Under the pieces are notes generated by a model, which saw only the letters and a program-made list of their open reading frames with translations, was not told the origin of the DNA and searched no databases. 64,000 nt of DNA from Lonicera japonica. Taxonomy: Eukaryota > Streptophyta > Magnoliopsida > Dipsacales > Caprifoliaceae. Both the position numbers and the translations under genes were made by a program. The stretch is taken from NCBI GenBank assembly GCA_021464415.1, contig CM038470.1:36326099-36390098 (forward strand), in the 5' to 3' direction. Below are positions 23,588 to 34,443 of this stretch, piece by piece (the stretch's first letter is position 1; every line of letters starts with the position of its first letter).

Positions 23588-24295
23588 CTGTGTAATTGGC
23601 ACCCAAAGAAAAGCAAAGTTAGAAAAATATTTACGATTTCAAAGCGTGTTAATTCATTGCCTAGAAGCATGAAAAGTATAATTAGTCTACTTATAAATCT
23701 TAGAAGCCATGGCCCTTGAATATAACAAAATGATGAAAAAAATGGCAAGCGAGTTACCACAAGATATGTGATGACCCCATTGTCTAAGTAATCGAAAACG
23801 TAGGGCTACCATATAGAGGTCGTGATCATCATCATCGTCGTCGTTAATTTTGTTACATTTACCAAAAGAAGCATCGAAGTTCACCATGTGATTTTTTAGT
23901 GCCGCATCAATTTCACTCTCGAAATGGTACGACACTCCTAGTCGTTGGATCGTATCGATCAACTTCAGTTGCTTTGCAGGCTCATCACTACCACCCACCA
24001 GCATTTGCCGCACTTCTTTTTTTAGTTGCTCTAATTGATTTGTGGCATCATCACATTTCTGCATGACAAAAAATATTGTACATTTAAAATATAGCTAATC
24101 ACATATATCAATCTTACAGCATGAGACTAATTTTTTTAATCGTATTTTTACCGTGCAATCAGAATTAGCATATTTGAGAAAATGGTCTCCCCAAATGCTA
24201 GAATGATAATTCGCAGAGTGACGAGTTGGCTCGGGGATATTATTATTTTTCGGTGAAAAAGGACCATGCGAAGAAGCCTGAACATACATGTCCAT
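21782..24295 (-). CDS. Sesquiterpene synthase (TPS-a type), seven exons, apparently intact
   Basis: Exons by splice signals: 24295-24152, 24058-23758, 23587-23206, 23016-22798, 22634-22496, 22404-22156, 22075-21782. They sum to 1728 nt, giving 575 residues with no frame break, and the exon number and phases are those of plant class-I sesquiterpene synthases. The N-terminus is short with no plastid targeting peptide, so a cytosolic enzyme using farnesyl diphosphate is expected. Motifs: RH-x8-W at 25-35 (variant of RPx8W), RDR at 291-293, the Mg-binding DDIYD at 328-332, and an NSE/DTE site at 472-480 (DDMVGHQFE) with Gly at the usual Ser/Thr position, a substitution seen in some TPS-a enzymes. 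An Asp run lies in exon 2. The product terpene cannot be told. A decayed paralogue lies 30 kb away. Confidence 0.9.
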
Positions 24296-24385
24296 TTTTC
24301 TTTTTTGACGGGATCGAGGAGGTTTTGCTAGGAAAAGCTTGTATTATCTCGGATGGGATGGCTGAAAGAAGGTACGTTGATTGAA

Positions 24386-24393
24386 TATTTATA
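24386..24393 (-). promoter_or_regulatory. TATA box of the terpene synthase gene
   Basis: TATAAATA on the minus strand, about 91-98 bp upstream of the ATG at 24295, in the expected place for a plant core promoter. Confidence 0.6.
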
Positions 24394-24479
24394 GTGGAAT
24401 TGAAACAATTCTATTACCATTATGGAATATGTTCGGGCCAACTTTCGCATACCTTCAATTCGGATGTGAGTCTATTTCT

Positions 24480-24950
24480 TGATCTTTGTTAGTACTTGGT
24501 GTATTTATTATAAATATTATCAATACTAGGTATATTTCTTACAATTAGGTATATTTCTTGATGAATTGCATAATATTAGTTATATTTTTGATTAATAGCA
24601 TAATATTAGGTCTAAGTTAGATTAGTTGAAGAATTGATAGTGATTGCTCAATATTAGGTTTATTTCTTGATTAATTGATAACTGCATAATATTAGGTTTA
24701 TTTATTGAATAATTGCATAATATTAAGTCTATGTTAGATTAATTGAAGAATTGATAGTGACTGCTCAATATTATGTTTAGTTCTTGATTAATTGATAATT
24801 GCATAATATTAGGTCTATGTTAAATTAATTGAAGAATTGATAGTGACTATTCAATATTAGTTTTATTTCTTAATTAATTGATAATTGAGTAATATTAGGT
24901 TTGTTTCTTGATTTTGATTAATTGCATAATATTAGGTGATCTACGTCTAA
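24480..24950. repeat. AT-rich tandem repeat upstream of the terpene synthase
   Basis: Units of about 110 bp contain TTGATTAATTGATAATTGCA, TAATATTAGGT, TAGATTAATTGAAGAATTGA and TAGTGACTGCTCAATATTA, repeated about four times with small changes. It begins about 190 bp upstream of the start codon, inside the likely promoter region. Confidence 0.75.
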
Positions 24951-25139
24951 ACCCCCAATTTTGTATTCTATTGAGAGGGGGATGTCTTGCAATATTTCTA
25001 AATATGAAATTCCGTAGAATTTTAATAATATGTAGTACAAATGTTATTATGTTTGCATTAAAATTTTATAGTTTTAAATTTTAAATTTTGTGTACTTTAA
25101 ATTTTGCCACCCCTTGATGGAGTACCTGGTTCTACCACT

Positions 25140-25500
25140 ACTTAATTTATTTGTTTTAACTTATACATATTTTTTTTGGTGGTTTGGGTGTGGGTAGGGT
25201 GGTTGTTTGGCATTAAATTTTAGAGAAAGAAAGTAACTAACCAAATATAAAGAAATGGGGGCGTGGTGGATTTTGCCATAGATTTGTGTGGGAGTGGAGG
25301 TGGTGGTTTGGGATTAAACTTTAGAGGGCGAAAGTAATTAATGGGTCAGAAAGAATGGGGTGGTGGTGGATTTTCCTGTGGATTTAGATGGCAGTGTAGG
25401 TGGTGGATTGAGATTAAATTTTAAAGAGTAATTAGAAAGAAACGAAATGGGTGGTGATGGATTTTCCGGTAGGTTAGGGTGGGAGTGGACGTGGTATTTT
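25140..25500. repeat. Second tandem repeat upstream of the terpene synthase
   Basis: Three to four units of about 110-125 bp containing GGTGGTGGATTTT, a GTGGGAGTGGAGGTGG-like word, and GATTAAATTTTA followed by GAAAGTAA. No coding sequence. Confidence 0.65.
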
Positions 25501-26046
25501 TTATTTTTTTTTTTTGAGTCTACGGACTGGTAGTTTGAGATTAAAATTTAAAGTGAAAAATTATGGTTGGTGGGTGGGCTTTTGGTAAAATGTAAAATAT
25601 ATGTAGTGGAATTAAGCAATGTTTTTTTTTTCTTTTTCCTCTTTTAATTAGGAGAAAAAATGTAAATAGTGAAATTAAGCAATAGAGAAATTAAAATATA
25701 TGTTTTTGCTTTTTCTATAAACCAGATAAACTTCCAAAAAAATGCTTTATAAATTTTTGAATTATATATTAATTTTGTGAGTAATTTCATTTATATCCGC
25801 AACTTTTTAGAATTAATCCACATTGTTGAGTTAATTCATTTTGGGTATTAAGTTAATTCATGGGTTGGGATACACTTACAGGAAAAAAAAATTTACTTAA
25901 TTTTTATAATTTTTTTTATATATAATTTAATGTTAAAATGTTTAGAAAACTAAATAATACATCAACTTCAATTAACTAATTTTAAATAATAGATTGATGA
26001 AAGTAAAGTATAAAAAATTTGAAAGTAAAAACAACAGAAAAACTCT

Positions 26047-26240
26047 TTGTGACAACCCGAGCCCTGACCCTAGCAAGATATTGTCTGCTCTAACTATTAA
26101 GCCTTTTCCCGCACAGCTTTGTTCTTGGTAGTTGCACCCATGGCAAACCCCAAAAGGCCTCCTACTAGTGGGAACTCCTTGGGTGCAGAGTATATGGCAT
26201 TTCAAGTTTCTCCCACTTTCCGATGTGGGACTTTACACTC
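26047..26240 (-). mobile_element. Possible small LTR/TRIM fragment
   Basis: On the minus strand the segment starts with AGTCCCACATCGGAAAGTGG, a word common at the start of plant LTRs and TRIMs, and ends GGGCTCGGGTTGTCACA. No partner LTR or target duplication was found, so the boundaries are tentative. Confidence 0.35.
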
Positions 26241-27874
26241 TTTCTTCTTCTAGCGCGACTTGCTGAAAGCATGTTTCAGCAACTATAACTTCTTCTAGTG
26301 CGACTTCTTCTGGTCAATTTTTGCCGTTGATTTTTTAATTTTTTTGGTATCTCATGCACTATTCTCCTTTCTTTCATTTGTTTATTTAATAAACCTTATG
26401 ATAGAATTGGAATTATGTCTATCACTAGATTTTGTATACCTGAAATTCCAGATCTAGAATTAAGTTTTATATGCTAAATTTTATATACTAAAAATCACAA
26501 ATCATTAGTTAAATTTTATATCCCGAGACATAAATAAAGACACTTACATATTTGGAATCAAAATTAAATAATAAAAACAATAGTTATAGTAATATTCAAT
26601 ATCGCACCCATATTCATGTTTGGAGTTGAAACAAGAATGATTAACATAGTTTATACATAAATTAATATTGTTCGATTCACTCATTCACAAAAGTTTTTTT
26701 TGTATGTGTGAGAATCCGCAAATGCGACCCCTCTCGCTCCTGTCCTTGGGCGTCTAAAACGTCGAAAATGATTCCGTCGTTCCATTTGCTTCATCGAGTT
26801 GATATTTCCATATCGAGTGTCCCTATATTCTATTTCTAGATGCAAGAAGGTTCTTTCAGAGTCGCCAGTACGTTTTACGAGAAAACGGACAAAAGGGTCG
26901 TGTAAGAGGAAAGGCTACATATAAGCCTTTCTTTACATGTTTGTCTACGAAACCAGGATTCTATAAGGTTCGGAAACTATGTTACGGATTGGGAAGGTGT
27001 TAAGCACCCGTTCCACCCTTTCGGTCTCTAGTGGTTTTATATGTTTATTTTATGTTGAAAAAACTTGGATGCTTTTACTGACAGTCTACTACTTTTCAAG
27101 TGAAGAAAACCCTAATTTCTGGGGAAAGCGGGAAAAGGGATTAAGACCTTTGTGTTTCGAGATCCAGTGTTTTTAAAGGATGTAGATACAAGTGACAAAA
27201 GGTTGTTTTATTTCAGGGAAAGTTTCCTGTATTATTCCTCAGATAATGACGTTTTTTGACTTCTTTTGGAAAAGTTCGGATCTTGTATCGGGACTTAATT
27301 TAATATGAAATTAGAACTCTTGAGGGGATTTCTACCAGACATATCACAATCTATGAAAGAGATAGGATATACCGGGTTTTTAATTCCTAAGTAAGTTTTA
27401 CCGGTCCGGGTTTTGAAAACAGGATTTTATCCGGACGATAATGTACTTACTCTTCTGGTTTTGCAAATGGTTTTATCAGGGTCTTTTGTTTTGAAAACAG
27501 TAGACTATTTGTAACTTGGCAATAAGTTTATTCAAATAAAACGTGGACAAAACAACAGAAGTAAAACAAGTACACAGATATCTAATGTTAAATACTATAA
27601 GAGACTTTCTTTACCTTCCCGACGAGAATAATAATAAGAAAGAAAATATAATACGGCAGAGAGATCTCCGGCGATAATAATCTTTTCCTTCTTCAGATAT
27701 TTTTGAGAATTCGATTCCAGAGACGGGACACGTCGAGTGTCGAGAATAGATTCGATAATTCTTCAGAAATAAGACGATAATCGAGAATGCTTGACGAAAG
27801 ACTAGAAAATCAGATATAAGCCAATAATTCTTCAATCCCAAGTTGCTGTCTTTGAACCCTTGGGGGTGTTGGCC

Positions 27875-27882
27875 TATTTATA
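27875..27882 (-). promoter_or_regulatory. TATA box in Tat LTR
   Basis: TATAAATA on the minus strand. The nearest palindrome ends 16 bp upstream. The matching site in the other LTR (44615-44622) reads TCTAAATA. Confidence 0.6.
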
Positions 27883-27898
27883 GTGCTCGGGAAACAAT

Positions 27899-28083
27899 GT
27901 CGCGTGACATTTCCCCAGAAAGGGCATATGTGGCTCGACAATGTATACCATGTCGCGCGACAAACGGCTGAAGTGATGTTTCTGACAGACTGATGTGTCA
28001 GAGAGTGGATGGTCTGGTGTCAGGAGGATTGTCGCGCGACACAAGGGAGATTGTCGCGCGACATACTCTTTTGTCGTGCGACA
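27899..28083. promoter_or_regulatory. Palindrome cluster in the left-hand LTR
   Basis: TGTCGCGCGACA or close variants at 27899-27910 (CGTG centre), 27929-27940 (degenerate), 27951-27962, 28030-28041, 28052-28063 and 28072-28083 (GTGC). The exact form is a perfect 12-bp palindrome. Most variants are C-to-T or G-to-A steps at CpG. Confidence 0.75.
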
Positions 28084-28499
28084 ATTTCCTTTAAAAATAG
28101 GTTTGTTTGGCCAATAAACCCTCTCGGGGCAGTTTCGGGTGTTCGGGTGGGTTCCGGACTCCAAAAACAGTACTTATCGAAGGTCATTTGGGTTCTTGCG
28201 GGGGTCACGGATCGGGATGTTTACAGACCCTCTCGACTCAAGCTCCTTGCTTGCAAGGAATTGAGGCGACTGGAAGAGACCGTGGTCCATGGCTCTCGCA
28301 AGAACTCTAAGGAATTGTATGTATGCAAAAAGTGCTCGTGAATGCCTTTGGAGAGGGCTTGTGTTTGGTTTTACCTCCGGAGAGGGCTTGTGTTACCTCC
28401 TTGCCTCTTTCGAGGACTTTCATTTGCTCCACTTGCCTCAAATAGGAGGACTACCATTTGTTCCACTCGCCTCAGATGGGAGGACTACCAGTGCTACAC

Positions 28500-29090
28500 T
28501 TTGCCTCTCTGGGAGGGCTTTATTCTTCTCGCCTCATGTGGGAGGACTACCATTGCTACATTGTGCCTCTCTGGGAGGGCTTTTGATTTTTTCGCCTCAG
28601 GTGGGAGGACTACCATTGCTACACTGTGCCTTTCTGGGAGGGCTTGTTGATCTTCTCGCCTCAGGTGGGAGGACTACCCTTGCTACACTGTGCCTCTCTG
28701 GGAGGACTTTGTTCTTCTTGCCTCAGGTGGGAGGACTACCATTGCTACACTGTGCCTCTCTGGGAGGGCTTTTGATCTTCTTACCTCAGGTGGGAGGACT
28801 ACCATTGCTATACTGTGCCTCTCTGGGAGGGCTTTCGATCTTCTCGCCTCAGGTGGAAGGACTAACCTTGCTACACTTTGCCTCTTTGGGAGGGCTTTGT
28901 TCTTCTCGCCTCATGTGGGAGGACTACCATTGCTACACTGTGCCTCTTTGGGAGGGCTTTTGATCTTCTCGCCTCAGGTGGGAGGACTACCATTGCTACA
29001 TTGTGCTTCTCTGGGAGGGCTTTCGATCTTCTCGCCTCAGGTGGGAGGACTACCGTTGCTACACTGTGCCTCTCTGAGATGGCTTTGTTC
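28500..29090. repeat. 62-63 bp tandem array next to the 3' LTR
   Basis: About nine to ten units containing GCCTCTCTGGGAGGGCTTT, CTCGCCTCAGGTGGGAGGAC and TACCATTGCTACACTGT. It lies between the antisense genes and the 3' LTR of the Tat element, a place where Tat elements are known for variable tandem repeats. Open frames through the array on both strands are repeat artefacts. Confidence 0.85.
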
Positions 29091-29099
29091 TGTAGAAAG

Positions 29100-30015
29100 A
29101 AAGAAAATTGCCTCTGGGGGGGCTTTTTGTGAGTACTTTTGCCTCTAGCGAGGCTTGTGCTCGTGATTTGCCTCAAGGAGGGCTTGTGTTGTACTTTTGT
29201 AAATTTGGTTGTTTCTCTCTTTAGACTGCTAGAGTGAGAGAGAGAAATTTTTGTGAGAGAAAAAAGCTTCTCGGAGTTTAATCTTTATCCGGATGTCTGT
29301 TTTTCTGTATCTTTCTGAAGTTTTACTCTCATGTTTTTTTCGGGTGAAGATACTTCTCTCAGAAAGCAATTTTTGGATTTCTTTTCCTCTTCGCAGAGTG
29401 ATGATTCGAGATTTTCCAAACCATCTCTTCTGTACCGTGCTGAAAAGAAAATTTGTTTGAAAGGTCAATCTATGATCTCTGGTATACTTAGTTCTCAATT
29501 TTGGTGGGCCCACATCGTTTTTTATTTTTCGATGCCCTTATTTCTCCCTTTCTTTGGGAAATACTTTTCCTGGTCTTCTCTGTTTTTGACCGGGAGTCTT
29601 TTTATCCCTTTGTCGTGATCAGGAGCCTTACTCACCCAAAACGAAGCCTTGAGCCGGTTTTGGCCTACCTGTCACTTTTGGTGTGGCTCTCCCTGTCACT
29701 CTGCATTTCTGTTTCTCTCACTTGCTCTGGGCGCTCATGCGGGTTCCTCCTCTTTTCTACTTTTTCAATTTTTTATATTCCCGTCTTATTCTGATATTTT
29801 CTCTTTTTTCCAAAGATGGTTTTTTTGGAGATCAGAGATTACTTTAATCACTGTATTTTGTTCTCGCATTTTTCGGAGAGATGGTTTGGAAGTCCTTTCC
29901 TTAAATTTTCATCATGGGTGTGCGGTACTCAGAAAGGTTTTCGAAAACTATTTCTCAGAAGCTATCCTGTAGGAGAAAAAATGAGACAAAGGTCAAAAAA
30001 TCAGGGAAGAGGACA
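29100..30015. other. Tat internal region without a recognised gene
   Basis: Pyrimidine-rich sequence between the 62-bp array and the promoter of the antisense mobile-domain gene. Open frames occur on the plus strand but none shows a recognisable domain. Confidence 0.4.
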
Positions 30016-30018
30016 AAA

Positions 30019-30102
30019 TGTCGCGCGACATCTCAGTGGAGAGGTGTTTGTCGCGCGACAATGAGCCTGTTTGTCGCGCGACAAACTGATCCACTATATA
30101 AG
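30019..30102 (+). promoter_or_regulatory. Promoter of the antisense mobile-domain gene: three palindromes and TATA box
   Basis: Perfect TGTCGCGCGACA copies at 30019-30030, 30049-30060 and 30072-30083 are followed 11 bp later by TATATAAG (30095-30102). The gene's ATG is at 30224. Same arrangement as in the LTR, but facing the opposite way. Confidence 0.75.
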
Positions 30103-30223
30103 CCCCTTGTTGAGCTCATTCCACCTCATTCTCTCCTTTCTCTCTTTCTCTCTTCTCTCAAGCGCAGAAGCCCTGCTGTTTTTTCCACTTTTTTGACTTT
30201 CTCATTACTCCACTTATACACAG

Positions 30224-33200
30224 ATGGACCCTGCTCAGCCCGATAGGCTAGAGGGTGACCAGGAGGAGGTCACTTTTATCGACGCTCAGGGCTTTCTTCG
30301 GTGCAGCCCTCATCATGACGACTGGGCGGACCTCGACTGGTATGGCGAGGACGGGGTGGACCGCGGTCGGGCGGTGGTCTACCGAGACGTCACCCGGGCT
30401 GCTCCAGTCCAGGATATTCCGTGGCTCTTGATGGAGCCAGTTTCTCAAGAGATCCGTCGACGGTCTCTAGTATGCCTTCCTTTTGTGTGTTTTTTTGTTA
30501 TTTGTTCGATTTTTTCCTTGTCGTTTCTTGCATGTATTTAAACAATTCTTATGTTAGTATGAATGTATGTCTAAAAAATAACATCTGATTTAGTGAACCC
30601 ATACTTTTACTTGCGATACTCTCTTAGGTTTGGAAATTTGCATAATTTACCCTCATAACCCTATAACTCTCATAATTACACCAAAGTACCCTCAGGATTT
30701 GGAAATTTACATAATTTACCCTTATAGCCCTATAACTCTCATAATTACACCAAAGTACCCTTAGGTTTTGGAAAATTACATAATTTACTCTTATAGCCCT
30801 ATAACTCTCATAATTACACCAAAGTACCTCAGGTTTTGAAAAATTACATAATTTACCCTTATAACCCTATAACTCTCATAATTACACCAAAGTACCCTCA
30901 GGTTTTGGAAAATTACATATTTTACCCTTATAACCCTATAACTCTCATAATTACACCAAAGTACCCTCAGGTTTTGGAAAATTACATAATTTACCCTTAT
31001 AATCCTATAACTCTCATAATTACACCAAAGTACCCTCAAGTTTTGGAAAATTATATAATTTACCCTTATAACCCTATAACTCTCATAATTACACTAAAGT
31101 ACCCTCAGGTTTGGAAAATTACATAATTTACCCCTATAGCCCTATAACTCTCATAATTACACCAAAGTACCCTCAGGTTGTGAAAAATTACATAATTTAC
31201 CCTTATAGCCCTATAACTCTCATAATTACACCAAAGTACCCTCAGGTTTTGGAAAATTCCATAATTTACCCTTATAACCCTATAACTGTCATAATTACAT
31301 CAAAGTACATTCAGGTTTCTCTTGTTTATATTTTCGTTTTGTTTGTAGTGGGTCGGCCGAGATTGGGGTTCTCCCAACACTATTTTTTTAGAGGGGCAAT
31401 AGGCACCGGTCCCTGTCCAGGAGTTGCTCCTTGCGACTCCATTTGGTCCTCTTTTTGACGCTCTCCCGAAGCGGGTATCTAGGGCGGCTGTGTTGGTGTC
31501 GGCTCTGGCCTTCCATTGGTGGGACACCACTCATACCTTCCACTAGAGCTGGGGGGAGATGACAATGACCCCCCTCAACTTATTTGATTTGATCGGGATT
31601 CCTTCAGGGGGTCCCTATACAGATCGATGTCCCCTTGCGTCTGACGGCAGAGGGCATTATTGGCACACTTGGATGGTTCTTGGAGAAGCGGAGTTCTGGT
31701 GATACAATTCTCCGGGCAGTTTTGGTTACGCGGCTAGCCACAGAGAGAGCCTGGTTAGTTGCTTCAGGGGTGCCGATGACCCGTCAGGAGGCGCGTCAGT
31801 ATGCCCGTGTCCTTCTTTTATTGACACTCCATGATTTGTTCGAGGCCCGTGGGGGGGGACACGGCCCATCTCTGGTGGTTGCCCTATCTTCGGGATTTCA
31901 ACATCATGCTTGACTACGACTGGGGGGCTTTATTCTGGCTGTTCTATATGATGTTATGGACCAAGTTTCTCGCCACTTAGCCCTGAACCTTAAGGGCTTT
32001 TCTTTGCTGTGGGAGGTATACACTTTTGTCCCTTATCTATGCTTTTGGTCTTTGCATTTTATTTGCTGATTGTTGCTAATGTTCTTTATGTCTCCTTTTC
32101 AGAGTTGGTTCGTGGCTTATACCCGTCTGGGTCGCGCCCAGGTGGATCTCATCGTTGAGAACGAGGACCAGTTTCCCTTTCTCTGCCGATTCATCGCGGG
32201 GAACTATAAAGCTCCTTATGTGTATCGGACTCGGGAGACCGGAGCTGCAGCGGTCCACGACTTGTTGGATGAGCATGTAAGTATTTTAGTATTCTTTCTT
32301 TTTAAATAGATAAATAGTAAATAGAATATAAATAACTGAAATAAAATTTTGTTCTCGTTCAGATTGAGTGGGCCCCCTGGGGTGATCTGGGTCTCCACTT
32401 TGGATATGGCCGCGCTCTGACCGCCTCGAGGACCAGGCGGCTTATCAGGGATGAGTACGGTCTTCACTTCTACTTGGGCGAGAGAGTTATTCGCCAGCAT
32501 ACACCGGCCCAGTGGCCCCAAGTTCCTTTGTTTCCGCCGGTTCTGATGAGGCGGACGGGTGAGATCGACCCGGTGAAGTTGCAGGCGTTGGTCGACTGGC
32601 TCGGTTTTTAGAGGTTCACCGAGGAGGGAGATTATGTTGTCTTCGCTGCCCGTTACTTGATGAGGGAGCCGAAGGGGACTCAGGGATGGGTCTTCTATGA
32701 GAGATACCAGGCGTTGGGAGGTGATCCCAACTATATACGAGGACAGACTTATTTGTCCAGGATAGTCCCCGGTCATCTGCCATCTGTTCCCGATCAGAGG
32801 GACAACATTTTAGATTCTGACAACGATGGCCCCGAGGGAGAGAGGGTTATTCCTACTGCTGCCGAGGGCAGAGATGATAGACCCGGGGGAGGCGAGGGAT
32901 GTGGGACAGCGGTGGTTCCAGAGTAGCCGTCTCAGTCGACGCCTATAGAGGAGCAGCGTGCTGAGGGCTTTGAGTTTCCCACCGGTCCGTCAGTATCACA
33001 TGGGGTAGTTTTTGATGCTGCTGAGGCTGCTGAGAGAGAGGGATCAGCTTTTTCTGAGTGATCCTGGGAGCCTGCGGACCTCGGGGTCGACTATGAGCAG
33101 TTTGGGCGGACCCCTCCTGCTGCTGCAACCACTCCTTCTAGCGGGGTCCCGCCTTTGAGAGCGATGACCGTTGTGGATCCTCCGGGCGTCCGTGCTTATG

Positions 33201-33752
33201 CTACGCTGACTCCACTTTCGTCGGCTGCTATGGGCCCTCTGGCCCGACCTCTTGGTCTCGGGGGTTCTTCTTCCCAGCCTCCCCTATTCCCGATTCGTGA
33301 GGAGGGTGGGTCCACTTCTGCGGCGGTACCAGCAGGTCCATTTGTTCCTCTAGTTCACATCCCACTCCTTCCTCGGGATATTACCTACGTTGGTGCCGGT
33401 CTTCGCCATTATGCCATGCCCGAGTATCCTTTACCCGAGGATACTTTAGATTATTTGGGCGGTCGCGTGGGTGACGAGGTATGTCCCTTTTTTTATGTAT
33501 TCTGCCGTTCTTTTATATTTGTTTATCTTAAAAGTGTGCTAATTCCCTCTCTTGTGTCATTTGCAGCGGGTGAGTGTTCGTGCAGCAGATCTGAGAGCTC
33601 TCCACGCCCAGCACCTCTACAACTGGAACCTCCTCCAGTTCGTTGGTCGAGACCCCACGGCATACATGCACGATTACCAGAGGGTGATCGATGTATCTCT
33701 TCGGGTGGATGTCCTCTTCTCGCACTCGGTCAAAGTCTCAGAGGAGCAGTAG
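30224..33752 (+). pseudogene. Antisense plant-mobile-domain (PMD, MAIN-like) gene, five exons, broken
   Basis: Starts at ATG 30224 (MDPAQPDRLEGDQEEV). Exons by splice signals: 30224-30469, 31349-32015, 32103-32276, 32363-33478, 33567-33752. Exon 2 has the PMD block FHWWDTTHTFH and GEMTMTPLNLFDLIGIP, followed after a frameshift near 31613 by ARQYARVLLLLTLHDLFEA and VLYDVMDQVSRHL. Exon 3 reads SWFVAYTRLGRAQ. These match the plant mobile domain found in MAIN-type host proteins and in many transposons. In-frame stops occur in exon 2 (two) and exon 4 (three), so this copy cannot make a full protein. Intron 1 consists largely of a 69-bp tandem array. It runs opposite to gag-pol, between pol and the 3' LTR. 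Confidence 0.75.
30636..31315. repeat. 69-bp tandem array in intron 1 of the mobile-domain gene
   Basis: About ten units of 68-69 bp containing TAACTCTCATAATTACACC, AAAGTACCCTCAGGTTTTGG and AAAATTACATAATTTACCC. All six frames stay partly open because of the period, which produces spurious peptides. Confidence 0.9.
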
Positions 33753-34251
33753 CCGGACCTCTAGGCCTTCACGGTCCTCGGTGATCTGCCCTACAGCTCC
33801 AGTTCAGTCGACGGGGCCCTTTCAGGCAGCAGTTCCTTCTTATTCGAATGTCCCAGCGGTCGATCCTACTTCGGAGGAGGGTTCGGGTGACAGTGGGAGC
33901 GTGTCGAAGCGTGCCCAGATAGATTAGCTTTTCTTTTCTACATTTAGTTAGTTCAGACAGATATGTATTTATTTTTAGACATTTAGACAGAGATTTTAGT
34001 TTTGAAAACTGTTCTTTTATTGAATTTATGAAAAATCTTTATTTGTGTTAGCGACGTATATTTATTCCTTATCTATGAAAGATACATTCATATGAATCAG
34101 TGATTTAGGTGCCATACCTTGTAGAGCGGTTGTATTTAGGGTTCCTGCAAAAGAACAAAGTAAGAACAAGAATGCATTCAGAAGTGATTCTTTTGGCAAA
34201 AATGACTCCTATATGTGAGAAAGGCAAAAACAGGGATACAGGAAAGGGGAT

Positions 34252-34330
34252 TGTCGCGCTACAATCCCTCCTGGATATGGGTTTGTCGCGTGACAAACAG
34301 GTACATGACCCTCTTTTTTTGCTATAGATA
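34252..34330 (+). promoter_or_regulatory. Promoter region of the antisense DUF7745-like gene
   Basis: Two palindrome copies, TGTCGCGCTACA at 34252-34263 and TGTCGCGTGACA at 34284-34295, are followed by a TATA-like TATAGATA at 34323-34330. Each palindrome has one change from the consensus. Arrangement parallels that at 30019-30102. Confidence 0.6.
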
Positions 34331-34443
34331 CATCCCTCTGCCTTCCTTCATCCCCACACCTTCCCAAAATATCTTCTTATCGTACAAATTCTGACTTTTC
34401 TTATGTTGAAGCCCGAGATGCTCTGATATCTTCTGAGAATGGC

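Larger units (their letters stand above)
26707..28225 (-). repeat. Tat element LTR (3' LTR in element sense)
   Basis: A 1519-bp LTR, TGTGAGAATCCGC...GGGATGTTTACA on the plus strand. It has an intact minus-strand TATAAATA (27875-27882) and six copies of a TGTCGCGCGACA-type palindrome upstream of it. Confidence 0.92.

Noticed and set aside
28289..29148. Long open frames with GGLPLLHCASLGG-type repeats
   Set aside because: They track the 62-bp tandem array and appear in several frames. No start context or domain.
28500..31315. CRISPR-like array
   Set aside because: Units are contiguous tandem repeats without unique spacers, in a plant retroelement.
30590..31320. Telomere-like repeat (CCCTATAAC words)
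   Set aside because: The unit is 69 bp and lacks the plant telomere heptamer CCCTAAA in tandem.
30791..31458. Open frames on both strands with YPYNPITLIITPKYP-type repeats
   Set aside because: They result from the 69-bp tandem array, whose length is a multiple of three. The region is better read as intron.
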